Source of the DNA: Bacteroidia bacterium
GTDB taxonomy: Bacteria; Bacteroidota; Bacteroidia; UKL13-3
Direction: 5' to 3'
Assembly: GCA_021740845.1 (NCBI GenBank)
Contig: JAIOYZ010000013.1
Location: 1 to 64,000, forward strand
DNA: 64,000 nt
The position numbers were made by a program, and so were the translations under genes. Shown one piece after another: positions 53,601 through 61,627 of this stretch; the stretch's first letter is position 1, and each line of letters begins with the position of its first letter. The notes beneath the pieces are model-generated. The model searched no databases, had not been told where the DNA came from, and saw only the letters and a list, made by a program, of their open reading frames with translations.

Positions 53601-54134
53601 AAGCCAATTGCAAATTTTGATTTTGAAACAATTTCAAAATCACCTGCTCAAGAAAAAGTGCAATTTAACAACCTAAGCATAAGCCTTGACCCAAGCAATT
53701 ATTATTGGGAATTTGGTGAGGAGAAAACTAGCGTAGAAATTAATCCCATCCATAACTTTTCACAATCCGGAAACTTTTGGGTTAAGCTTTTGGTTCAAAG
53801 TAAAGAATTATGCATTGACTCAATATCCAAATTGCTTGCAATTGAATTACCTGCTTCCAATGAAGTTTATCTGCCCAATGCAATAACCCTAAACAACAAT
53901 GGCCTTAACGAAGTATTTGCCCCAATTGGTTTGGATATCGAAAACTGGCAAATGGAAATCATCGGACGCAATACGGGCATCATATTCTCTGGAAACCAAG
54001 CTACAGGTGGCTTTAGAGGAATTGATAAAAATGGAAACGAGGTTCCAATTGGTGTTTATTTTTACTCCATTACCATTCAAACAAAATATGGAAACTCCTT
54101 TTCCAAAAAAGGTTCAGTAACCCTACTGAGGTAA
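50694..54134 (+). CDS. Large secreted protein with T9SS type B (gliding-type) C-terminal domain
   Basis: 1146 aa from a TTG start giving the signal peptide MKIRFVLLLFLISSLATFAQ. Residues ~25-450 are SBBP-like beta-propeller repeats (FIAKFNPNSTISWLKEF, FIAKLAETGTYSWAKKAGG). Residues ~455-960 are Ig-like or SprB-like modules with recurring Cys pairs (CYGSQINLG, TLVCANVNFEITPS, TLICLNQSIHISP, CLGDTFSIYC). A PKD-like domain follows (~990-1060, YYWEFGEEKTSVEINPIHNF). The last ~85 residues are the type B sorting domain (VYLPNAITLNNNGLNEVF, GIDKNGNEVPIGVYFYSI). It is probably a surface adhesin. Two 60-bp direct repeats frame it. Confidence 0.83.
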   Translation: MKIRFVLLLFLISSLATFAQEFEWLINTKSVLAETINHSSIDKNGKIIAIGNFERQLILNNDTMRYTNIVNSAFIAKFNPNSTISWLKEFKNCDFEKTVIDSDCNSYVLGQTKDTLTTNLGQIIGSFANRTYFILKFDSTGTLNKLVNLGFTTSSVSVLNLKIDKFNQIYLMGYYLANFNILGNLVQKNGSGGSGFLAKINLESAILTYSKTATSCNFVDITFDEFGAIYLTGTLTGSFGNSSFGTITLAATQNDIFIAKLAETGTYSWAKKAGGNQQDQSNGISYFGGKLFFYGSIIGTVNFDGLSKTSIPANTQNGFIAVADTVGNILKVRLCNSDASTFFNLQINSDGNILAMGVFSEKLFYDNFQLSTSINNCLYISKIDTNLNGLWFLSLNSTGSLANCLASQNREYYFAGSMYVSSMQFGPFYRFFNIPNNNAFLVKLSDITIATQAPNQTIFCSGEQFNVNYQTTGKFIPGNTFSVYLTDSSGTIDSLTSIKIGSKQDTISGIINCQIPNSIIQSKKYKLRIQSNTPIVNSFIDTSTISILAYPSIIHSPDTFVCYGSQINLGSNQTIAQKYEWNWGSTVLDSTKQQVLTKPFLPPQTKQYILKASNQHCPSFDSFWVEYKAPLHLQIVEDTLVCANVNFEITPSIMGGKDSLSRKLFWFKSNWTSPPFLGEKLSTSLTNSDTFFVLLSDNCSLPDSAMVTVKTANYRQLNLFQDTLICLNQSIHISPNNLVQDTLGYKLTWTDNNWNFLSQEDTLKLNPNQNSSYYLISEHLCYVGADTSQVFINISKPFQFNLMQDTSLCLGDTFSIYCNASGGKPWSYKIAWSNGILDSINQFRFEPNDQKYYYQIKYHANTNENLKVSFSEACSNPIIDSIQIQIPSKLNLQIEAQKVCLGLPTNLVASTQGGRSPFHYFWKTLPNKSPILQKDSFILLNALDTSFFIQVSDACGTSDSLDFHYLPFEKPIANFDFETISKSPAQEKVQFNNLSISLDPSNYYWEFGEEKTSVEINPIHNFSQSGNFWVKLLVQSKELCIDSISKLLAIELPASNEVYLPNAITLNNNGLNEVFAPIGLDIENWQMEIIGRNTGIIFSGNQATGGFRGIDKNGNEVPIGVYFYSITIQTKYGNSFSKKGSVTLLR

Positions 54135-54141
54135 ACACCTT

Positions 54142-54201
54142 CCTCCACCCATTTCCATCTCCCTACATTCCCTATTTCTAGGAGAGGTATATTTTCTTAT
54201 A
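54142..54201 (+). repeat. 60-bp direct repeat, right copy
   Basis: Begins 8 bp after the stop of the 1146-aa gene and ends 25 bp before fabG. It differs from the left copy only at two positions (CCCTACAT for CCCTTCAT, GAGGTATA for GAGGGATA). Confidence 0.92.
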
Positions 54202-54225
54202 TTCGCACAACCTAAATTAGTAAGC

Positions 54226-54969
54226 ATGAATTTATCAGGAAAAACAGCGCTCGTAACCGGCGCATCTCGCGGAATTGGAAAAGGAATTGCCACCACTCTT
54301 GCTCAGGCTGGGGCTAATATTGCCTTTACTTTTGTTAGCTCTGTTGAAAAAGCAAAAGCTTTTGAAGCAGAATTGAATGCCATGGGCATCAAAGCAAAAG
54401 GCTACCAAAGCAATGCCGCAGAATTTTCGGAAGCAGAAAAATTAGTCGACGAAATTGTGAAAGAATTTGGCTCTTTAGATGTATTGGTTAACAATGCGGG
54501 CATTACCAAAGATACCTTAATGATGCGCATGAGCGAACAACAATGGGACGATGTATTGGATACCAATCTTAAATCTGCTTTTGCCATGACCAAAGCGGCT
54601 ATGAAACCTATGATGAAAGCAAAAGCTGGTTCTATCATAAACATAACCTCTATTGTAGGAATAACAGGAAATGCGGGTCAGGCAAATTATGCTGCTTCTA
54701 AAGCAGGTATGATTGGCTTAACCAAATCTGTAGCTAAAGAATTGGGTTCAAGAAATATTCGTTGCAATGCCGTTGCTCCTGGCTTTATAGAAACAGAAAT
54801 GACAGAATCTTTAAGCGATGAAGTAAGAGCAGAATGGGTAAAAGGTATTCCTTTAAGACGTGGTGGTAGACCAGAAGATGTGGCCAATTGTGTTTTATTT
54901 TTAGCGAGTGATTCTTCTGCATATATCAGCGGACAAACCATCAACGTTTGTGGTGGAATGGTGATGTAG
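54226..54969 (+). CDS. fabG: 3-oxoacyl-[acyl-carrier-protein] reductase
   Basis: 247 aa, the standard FabG length. It reduces 3-oxoacyl-ACP with NADPH in fatty acid elongation. TGASRGIGKGIA is the cofactor motif, NNAGITKD the conserved NNAG, and Ser (NITSIVG), Tyr (YAASKAG) and Lys complete the SDR active site. RCNAVAPGFIETEMT and GGRPEDVANCVLFLASDSSAYISGQ are FabG-typical. Confidence 0.95.
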   Translation: MNLSGKTALVTGASRGIGKGIATTLAQAGANIAFTFVSSVEKAKAFEAELNAMGIKAKGYQSNAAEFSEAEKLVDEIVKEFGSLDVLVNNAGITKDTLMMRMSEQQWDDVLDTNLKSAFAMTKAAMKPMMKAKAGSIINITSIVGITGNAGQANYAASKAGMIGLTKSVAKELGSRNIRCNAVAPGFIETEMTESLSDEVRAEWVKGIPLRRGGRPEDVANCVLFLASDSSAYISGQTINVCGGMVM

Positions 54970-54981
54970 GTTTTGGAATTC

Positions 54982-57063
54982 ATGCATTTTAACATAGCGT
55001 ATTCTTTCCTTTGGTTTTTGGCCAGTTTGCTCTTGGCCTCGGGGGCAGCTTATGTGCTTTATAGAAACAATCCTTTAAAGTTTGAACACAAAGGAATGCG
55101 CTATGGAATTGGCGTTTTGCGCTTTTTAACCTTGCTGCTTCTTTGCCTTCTTTTGATGGAACCTCTCATTAAATGGATGAGCCAGAAAAAAGAAAAACCC
55201 ATCTTGGTTCTAGCGGTAGATAATAGCGAGTCGATGCGCATGAATAAAGATTCTGCTTTAAGTCTTCAAATTCCTTCAAAAATAGAAGCTTTAAAAGAAT
55301 CTTTGGCAGATCGTTTTTTGGTTCAAACCTATACCTTAGGCCAACAAACAAAACCAAACGAGGAGCTAAACTTTTCTGAAAAACTTTCTAATTTGTCTGA
55401 ACCAATTGAGCAAATTTACAACGACAAATACCAATTAAATTTAGCAGGAATTGTATTGGTAAGTGATGGTATTTATAACCAAGGAAGCAACCCAATTTAC
55501 TCTTGGAAAAAAGGGGAAGCACCAATATTTACAGTAGGCTACGGCGACACTACACAAAGAAAAGATGCATTAATTGGAAAGGTAAACTATAACCCAACAG
55601 TTTTTGCTGGCAACGATTTTGAACTAGAAATAGACCTTAAAGCATTCTTTTGCGCAAATGAGAAAATGCAATATTCTGTGAGTGAAGATAACAATACCTT
55701 TTACAAAGCTCAGATTCCTGTTATTGGCAACCGCTATTTTGGAACTCAGAAAATAAAAATTAGCAATGCAAAAGAAGGCATTCATATTTACCAAATACGC
55801 ATTGCACCTTTACTTGGCGAAAACAATATCCGCAATAACAGTGTGCAAATTCAGGTAAATGTGGTTCGATCCAAACAAAAAATTGTATTGATTTACAATA
55901 ACCCACATCCAGATATAACGGCTCTTCGTCAAAACCTAGAATCACAAACCAATTACGAACTTCAACTAAGCTCCTTAATCGATTATAACTACGAAGGAAT
56001 TAATGAGGCCACTATGTTTATTCTGCATCAAATTCCAGGCGTGCGTGGCGAAGGATTAAAATTGGTTCAGCAAATACAAAACAAAAATATCCCTTGTTTC
56101 TTTATTACAGGCAGACAAACTGGCTTTCCTTATTTAGCCAATTTAGGTACCCTAAAAATTGCTGGTCCATCGCAAAATTTTAACGAAGCACAAGCTTTTG
56201 TGAATCCACAATTTTCTTTGTTTCAATTGGACGAAAACTTAATCAATACCATACAAAAATTTGCGCCCTTGTTTACACCTTACGGCAATTATCAAATCCC
56301 TGCCGATGCACAAGTTTTGTTATACCAACAGTTGGGTTATGTAAAAACTACCACTCCTCTCCTTTTCTTTACTCGAAATAATGGCGCCAACCAAGCTTAT
56401 TTGTGTGGAGAAGGTTTCTGGCGTTGGCGCTTGCAAGACTTTGCCTTCAACCAAAATCAATTGCAAACTCAAGTATTTATTTCTAAAATTATTCAGTGGG
56501 TTGCTGGCAAAAATGATAAGAGTAAATTTAGGGTGAACCCAAGCAGAAAATTCTACGACGAAAATGAAGCCATTTCTTTTGAAGCTGAGTTGTTCAATGA
56601 TTTATATGAATTGGTTAATGAGAGTGAAATATCATTGAACCTAAAAGATAAAAATGGGAAAACTTATCCTTACCAATTTACCAAAACAGACAAAGCATAT
56701 CATTTAGAAATTGGGAATTTAAATCCGGGCGTATATTCTTACGAAGCCAGCGTAAACGGCAAACAAAACCTTGGATCAAGAACAGGAAAAATATCTGTGA
56801 AAGCCTTGGAAACTGAGGCTTTAGAACTCAGAGCCAACCACCAACTATTAAGAAATTTAGCTAGCGAAAGTGGTGCTCAATTTTACCAAGCTAACGAATG
56901 GGATAAATTACAAAACGCATTGCTTGCAAATGAAAACATGAAGACTGTGGTTTATGAAACGGAAGAAAATAAAGAGTTATTAAATCAAAAATGGATTTTC
57001 TTCTTATTAATAGGCCTGCTAAGTTTAGAATGGTTTATCAGAAAATGGAATGGCTTTATTTAA
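54982..57063 (+). CDS. Membrane protein with von Willebrand A-like domain
   Basis: 693 aa from ATG at 54982; a TTG three codons upstream is possible. Two N-terminal membrane helices (YSFLWFLASLLLASGAAYVL, LRFLTLLLLCLLLMEPLI) are followed by a VWA-like fold. ILVLAVDNSESMRMNKDS fits the MIDAS DxSxS pattern, and IVLVSDGIYNQG its second half. A long extracytoplasmic part follows, and a third helix (WIFFLLIGLLSLEWFIRKW) ends the protein. This layout occurs in Bacteroidota membrane proteins of unknown role. It converges with the glycosyltransferase gene, overlapping by 4 bp. Confidence 0.78.
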   Translation: MHFNIAYSFLWFLASLLLASGAAYVLYRNNPLKFEHKGMRYGIGVLRFLTLLLLCLLLMEPLIKWMSQKKEKPILVLAVDNSESMRMNKDSALSLQIPSKIEALKESLADRFLVQTYTLGQQTKPNEELNFSEKLSNLSEPIEQIYNDKYQLNLAGIVLVSDGIYNQGSNPIYSWKKGEAPIFTVGYGDTTQRKDALIGKVNYNPTVFAGNDFELEIDLKAFFCANEKMQYSVSEDNNTFYKAQIPVIGNRYFGTQKIKISNAKEGIHIYQIRIAPLLGENNIRNNSVQIQVNVVRSKQKIVLIYNNPHPDITALRQNLESQTNYELQLSSLIDYNYEGINEATMFILHQIPGVRGEGLKLVQQIQNKNIPCFFITGRQTGFPYLANLGTLKIAGPSQNFNEAQAFVNPQFSLFQLDENLINTIQKFAPLFTPYGNYQIPADAQVLLYQQLGYVKTTTPLLFFTRNNGANQAYLCGEGFWRWRLQDFAFNQNQLQTQVFISKIIQWVAGKNDKSKFRVNPSRKFYDENEAISFEAELFNDLYELVNESEISLNLKDKNGKTYPYQFTKTDKAYHLEIGNLNPGVYSYEASVNGKQNLGSRTGKISVKALETEALELRANHQLLRNLASESGAQFYQANEWDKLQNALLANENMKTVVYETEENKELLNQKWIFFLLIGLLSLEWFIRKWNGFI

Positions 57064-58295
57064 ACGGGTTTTCCATTTATAAAATCTTCCACAATACCTT
57101 CTAATTTTTCTACTCTTTTGCGCCAAGAATTGTTGGCGGCATGCTCCATTCTTTTGGCTAAATTATCATTTGGATTCTCTTCCATTGCCAACTTCACTTT
57201 CTCCATAAATTCATTAGTAGAATTTGCCAAATAAATATAATCAGCAAACTCAGAAATGTCTTTGCTAAAATTACTTGAAACACAAGGTATGCCTGCTGCC
57301 AAATATTCGTTTATTTTCAATGGATAAATGCCCGCAGTTAACGAATTACTCTTGTAAGGAATAATGGCAACCTTGGCATATTTTAAATAAGCTGGCAGGC
57401 TTTCTATCGGTCTTGAACCAATAAAATGTAGGTTCTCAATTTTATCCAATCCATATTTACTCAAATCAGATTTTTCGTAAGTTCCTACAAACAAAATATC
57501 GCAATGAGCAAAGGTTTTAGTTAAGGCAATTACTAAGTCGTGATCTAAACGCAAATCGCTGTAATGACCAGTGTAAATAATTACAGGCTTAGTAAATTTT
57601 TCATACTCAATTGGCTTGGGCAAGTCTTTATTTATTGCATTCTCAAAGGTGTGGTAATCTGCTGCATTGGCCAATAAATGTACCTTTCGGCTCAACTTAT
57701 CTGCATGTCGTTCGCATAATTTTGTAGAAGTACCTATAGCAATATCACATTGCTTCATGGCAATATCTTCTGCTGTAATCCCGTGTCGGGCAATATAAGG
57801 TTCTTGGCTAATTTCATCCAAAGATTGGTAAATATTTGCCAAAGGTTGCGGATGAATATGCTTAGGAATAATAGGCAACAAAACTGGATGAAAGGAATTA
57901 AAGTAAACATAATTCTTTACATCAAAATCTTTAATGGTTTTTTTGATTACTTCTTCCATCAAAGCCTGATTATACCGGTTCAAAAACTGGTACATTTTTC
58001 CTTCTGGCAAAAAGTTTAAGGGTAAGGAAACTCTAGGTGTTATTTGAGTAAAAGTTACATCGCCAAAGCTTACATCCTTATATAAATTCTTACCTGTTAA
58101 TAGTGCTTTTCTTCTACGTTTAAATTGAGGCAAATTCCAATCATTTGGCAAATCCTTTAAACTAAAAGGTCTATCAAAATAGAACACTCTATTTGTCTTT
58201 GCCCATTCCTTAGCCCAAGCTACAGAAACAGACGAAAGGGTATAATCCGATCGGGTCAAACCGAAAATAAATAGATCGTATTTGGGTAATGTCAT
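57060..58295 (-). CDS. Glycosyltransferase (GT4-like), first paralog
   Basis: 411 aa. The C-terminal Rossmann half shows PVIIYTGHYSDLRLDHDLV, NLHFIGSRPIESLPAYLKYAKVAIIPY and YPLKINEYLAAGIPCVSSNF, the nucleotide-sugar binding region with the conserved Glu pair. The N-terminal half (LFIFGLTRSDYTLSSVSVAWAKEWAKTNRVFYFDRPFSLKDL) is shared with the next gene. It probably builds cell-surface glycan; donor and acceptor are unknown. It overlaps the second paralog by 4 bp. Confidence 0.85.
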   Translation of the reverse strand: MTLPKYDLFIFGLTRSDYTLSSVSVAWAKEWAKTNRVFYFDRPFSLKDLPNDWNLPQFKRRRKALLTGKNLYKDVSFGDVTFTQITPRVSLPLNFLPEGKMYQFLNRYNQALMEEVIKKTIKDFDVKNYVYFNSFHPVLLPIIPKHIHPQPLANIYQSLDEISQEPYIARHGITAEDIAMKQCDIAIGTSTKLCERHADKLSRKVHLLANAADYHTFENAINKDLPKPIEYEKFTKPVIIYTGHYSDLRLDHDLVIALTKTFAHCDILFVGTYEKSDLSKYGLDKIENLHFIGSRPIESLPAYLKYAKVAIIPYKSNSLTAGIYPLKINEYLAAGIPCVSSNFSKDISEFADYIYLANSTNEFMEKVKLAMEENPNDNLAKRMEHAANNSWRKRVEKLEGIVEDFINGKPV

Positions 58296-59521
58296 AGGCT
58301 ATTTTTCTCAAAAAAATTATGTATGATGCTTTCTAAATGGCTAACTCTATTTATCCAGCTATTGGTAGAAGCAACCTTTAATCGGGCAAGCATTTTATCT
58401 TCCGTATCTTGCGTCATGGCTTGTTCTAAATAACTTAAAAACAAGTCATAGGTAGAAGCAATATAAACAACATCCGAAAAGCTTTCTAAATCTTCACTAA
58501 AATGCGTGGTTACCACAGGTTTCCCCATAGCTAAATATTCGTTAAGTTTTAATGGATAAACGCTTCTATTTAACTCATTGCACAAATAAGGAATAATGGT
58601 AACGCTAGCGCATTTAATATAATTCGGTATAGACTCAAACCTTCTATTTCCCAATATTATCAGGTTATGAAAGGTATCTAATTTGTGTCTAATTAAATCT
58701 TGTTCTTCATATTTACCAATAATAACAACCAAATTTTGAGGGAAATTTTCACATACTATTTTTAGTAATTTATAATCAATTCTAATCTCACTTAAATACC
58801 CACAAAAAAGAATCACCTTGGTATCACCGATATTAATTAAATCGTAAGGTTTGGTAATATTTTTATTTCTTATGTTTTCAAAAAAACGATAATCTACTGC
58901 ATTGGGAAAATAATGCATGTTTATATTTTGATTAAACAAACGTTTAAACTGATGCTTGGAACTAACTAAAACCAAATCAGTTTTAGCCAAAAGCTTTTTC
59001 TCTGCTCTATCTCCGTGCTTAGCCATATACTTAGACAAACGTATATCATGCGTTACATAATAAATATTCATCAGTCTTTTGGCCTCCCTCAACTTAAGAG
59101 TTGGCAGTATAACTGGGTTGAAATAATTAAAATAAATGTATTCCTTAATTTCATATTGCTTCACCATGCGCTTAATACATAATTTAACAATTAGATTGTT
59201 ATAGGTATTAAAAAAATCAAAAATGATTCCTGGTGGTAAAAAATTAATTGGAAGTGTTAAACCCGGAGTAGCAACTACAAAATTTGAAAATCCTGTTTGT
59301 ATTTCAATAAATGGCTTAACTCTAAATAAAATAGCTTGCAAGCGTTTTCGCAATGAAAAATTTTCATAATCATCAAATAAATCTTTAATGGAAAATGCCC
59401 TATCTACAAAAAACACACGGTGCGTTTTACTCAACTCCTTAGCAATTGCCAAAGAGGAACCCGCCATGGCTTGATCCCAGCGAACTACAGAATTAATAAT
59501 TATGTCTTTGTTTTGACTCAT
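58292..59521 (-). CDS. Glycosyltransferase (GT4-like), second paralog
   Basis: 409 aa, clearly homologous to the neighbour at 57060-58295 along its full length: RVFFVDRAFSIKDLFDDYEN matches RVFYFDRPFSLKDL, LPINFLPPGIIFDFFNTYN matches LPLNFLPEGKMYQFLNRYN, and YPLKLNEYLAMGKPVVTTHF matches the same region there. The pair looks like an old tandem duplication. It overlaps tdk by 4 bp, so tdk and both transferases are one operon. Confidence 0.85.
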   Translation of the reverse strand: MSQNKDIIINSVVRWDQAMAGSSLAIAKELSKTHRVFFVDRAFSIKDLFDDYENFSLRKRLQAILFRVKPFIEIQTGFSNFVVATPGLTLPINFLPPGIIFDFFNTYNNLIVKLCIKRMVKQYEIKEYIYFNYFNPVILPTLKLREAKRLMNIYYVTHDIRLSKYMAKHGDRAEKKLLAKTDLVLVSSKHQFKRLFNQNINMHYFPNAVDYRFFENIRNKNITKPYDLINIGDTKVILFCGYLSEIRIDYKLLKIVCENFPQNLVVIIGKYEEQDLIRHKLDTFHNLIILGNRRFESIPNYIKCASVTIIPYLCNELNRSVYPLKLNEYLAMGKPVVTTHFSEDLESFSDVVYIASTYDLFLSYLEQAMTQDTEDKMLARLKVASTNSWINRVSHLESIIHNFFEKNSL

Positions 59522-60114
59522 TTTTGCTCTGTCATTCCTTTATTAAAACAAAACCTACATCTTGCTTCGTAAGTGTCTTTTTCTCCAAGCATAATTAAGT
59601 TATCATGGTCTATTTTCCTAAAAGAATGTGTTGCTAAGTCTCCACACTCCATACATATTGCGTGTACTTTACTTACATATTCGGCTACTGCCATTAATTG
59701 AGGCATGCTACCAAATGGCTTTCCTAAGTAATCCATATCCAATCCAGCAACAATTACTCGAATCCCTTTTTCAGCCAATTTCTCGCATACATAAAGCAGC
59801 TCATCATCAAAAAACTGAGCCTCATCTATTCCAACAACAGTTGCATCGTTTACCATCAAAAGAATGGTAAGCGCATTGGCCACAGGTGTTGAAGGCACTG
59901 CATTTTCGTTATGAGAAACTACATTGTTTTCATCATACCTTATATCTACTGCTGGCTTAAAAATTTCCACCTTTTGGTTGGCTATTTTGGCTCGGTTCAA
60001 CCTGCGAATTAACTCCTCTGTTTTTCCCGAAAACATAGAACCACAAATCACTTCAATCCATCCCTTTTTTTGATGCATCGAATACCGAGGTTCTATAAAC
60101 ATTTGATCAATCAT
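59518..60114 (-). CDS. tdk: Thymidine kinase
   Basis: 198 aa, type II thymidine kinase. EVICGSMFSGKTEELIRRLNR is the P-loop and VVGIDEAQFFDDEL the DEAQFF motif. The zinc-binding cysteines are in CMECG and CRFCF. It phosphorylates thymidine in pyrimidine salvage and may also feed dTDP-sugar synthesis. It is the first gene of a three-gene operon with the two glycosyltransferases. Confidence 0.95.
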   Translation of the reverse strand: MIDQMFIEPRYSMHQKKGWIEVICGSMFSGKTEELIRRLNRAKIANQKVEIFKPAVDIRYDENNVVSHNENAVPSTPVANALTILLMVNDATVVGIDEAQFFDDELLYVCEKLAEKGIRVIVAGLDMDYLGKPFGSMPQLMAVAEYVSKVHAICMECGDLATHSFRKIDHDNLIMLGEKDTYEARCRFCFNKGMTEQK

Positions 60115-60204
60115 AAGTGTTCGGAATACTATTCTAATTAGCTCACTAATATCTTAAATTGTTAATTAATCTTTAGCTTTTTATGTTAAAATTTGCAAGA
60201 ATTA

Positions 60205-61176
60205 ATGTTGCAAGTTATGAATTCCCTGCAGTTGGTAAGCAAAATCAAGTCGAAAACAGATGACTTTTCTAAAAATATTCACACCTTAATTAGTGCTAGT
60301 GAAGGCTTAAGCTCCTTAGACAAGGACGTATTAAAAAAGCAATGCATTGATTTATATGAACTCCTTTTAAAGCTAAAATCTGATACAGATTTACTAGAAG
60401 AAAAGCCCATTTCTAAACCAATTAGCATTTATGAACCAATTTCTACAAAACAAGAACCCCCAATTATAGAATCAAAGCCAATAGTTCCTGAACCAAAAGA
60501 AACAGTTATTCCAGAACCAGAACCGCAAAGTGAAACACCCGTTTATGAGGCTCCTATAATTCATGCTCAGAACTTTCAAGAGGTTGTAAATTTTGCCAGT
60601 GAAAGTGAAGAATCTTTAGACGACTTATTGAACAAAGTGGAATTGATAGAGGAAAAAACAATTACCGAAGAACCTCCAATTGAAAAAACCACAGAAGTAA
60701 ATGAACCTGTAAAAACAATTCTTCCTGAACCAAAAATTGAAGAGGATACCCAGGGAATAAATGAACCAAAATTTGGGAAGGCAACAGAAAACAAACGCAT
60801 TCAATATACCGTAATGCCCGACATTTCTGTACCTAAACCCATAAACTTGCAGTTTACAGAAAGGGTACCTACTAATAATGAAAAATTGGCCCAATTAAAT
60901 ACCAACGAACATATTCCACTAGCAAATAAAACACTTGAAGCACCAATAGATTCAATCAAATCGGCAATTAATCTAAATAAGAAAATTTCCTTTGTTAATT
61001 TTCTATTCAATGAAAATGTTGTTGAATACGCTAAAGCAATAGAACGCTTAAACAATGCCCAAGACCTTAACGATGCCTTTCGTATACAAAACGAAATGAA
61101 ACATTTATACGCTTGGGAAAATGAAAATGAATTGGTTCAAGACTTAGAAAGACTAATAAGAAGAAGATTCTCTTAG
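60205..61176 (+). CDS. Hypothetical protein with a Pro/Glu-rich central region
   Basis: 323 aa from the ATG at 60205 (another at 60217 is possible). A -7-like AAAATTTG precedes it closely, which rules out the TTG at 60193. N-terminus ~1-60 is helical (SLQLVSKIKSKTDDFSKNIH, LISASEGLSSLDKDVLKK). Residues ~65-200 are Pro/Glu/Ile-rich and low in complexity, with repeats of PEP, EPP and KPI. The C-terminal ~75 residues are helical and conserved-looking: SAINLNKKISFVNFLFNENV, YAKAIERLNNAQDLNDAFRI, LVQDLERLIRRRF. The C-terminus resembles a Bacteroidota-conserved hypothetical domain that I cannot name. It has no signal peptide and converges with the next gene, overlapping by 4 bp. Confidence 0.7.
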   Translation: MLQVMNSLQLVSKIKSKTDDFSKNIHTLISASEGLSSLDKDVLKKQCIDLYELLLKLKSDTDLLEEKPISKPISIYEPISTKQEPPIIESKPIVPEPKETVIPEPEPQSETPVYEAPIIHAQNFQEVVNFASESEESLDDLLNKVELIEEKTITEEPPIEKTTEVNEPVKTILPEPKIEEDTQGINEPKFGKATENKRIQYTVMPDISVPKPINLQFTERVPTNNEKLAQLNTNEHIPLANKTLEAPIDSIKSAINLNKKISFVNFLFNENVVEYAKAIERLNNAQDLNDAFRIQNEMKHLYAWENENELVQDLERLIRRRFS

Positions 61177-61616
61177 TCTAATCTATTTTCCATTATTTTA
61201 GTTATTAGCTCATCCAAATTCTTAATGTCTAATGGCAAATTAGGATCATTAATATCCCATTTCCATTCTTGCATTTCTATGCCATTTCTAATGCGTACAA
61301 AATGTGTTTCCTCACCAATTCTATAGATGCTGCTATTACTTTGCCTCAATTGCCCTACAGTTGAATAAATAAATTCAGCTTCCTTTTCCTTAATTTTCTT
61401 AAACTCTGTATACCTATTACTAATGGTAGACTTTTGGAACAATTGGCCATTTTCTGCAAGAATATAAGTATTAGTACCTCCAGTCTTTTGGTTCATATAG
61501 CCAAATTCTACCCGCATCTCAGGAATAGTTTCTCGTGTATATTTTGGAGAACTGCAGGCAGTAACCACCATTAATATAATTACCAAAACCCTATTAGTTG
61601 CTACTATTTTTTTCAT
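61173..61616 (-). CDS. Small hypothetical lipoprotein
   Basis: 147 aa. VLVIILMVVTACSSPKYT is a lipoprotein signal with the lipid Cys at about residue 21. The rest (EMRVEFGYMNQKTGGTNTYILAENG, FVRIRNGIEMQEWKWDIND) has a small beta-rich domain like those in DUF-type Bacteroidota lipoproteins. No family recognised. It lies 11 bp downstream of the M4 protease gene on the same strand, likely the same transcript. Confidence 0.7.
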   Translation of the reverse strand: MKKIVATNRVLVIILMVVTACSSPKYTRETIPEMRVEFGYMNQKTGGTNTYILAENGQLFQKSTISNRYTEFKKIKEKEAEFIYSTVGQLRQSNSSIYRIGEETHFVRIRNGIEMQEWKWDINDPNLPLDIKNLDELITKIMENRLD

Positions 61617-61627
61617 TATTTTCCCTT

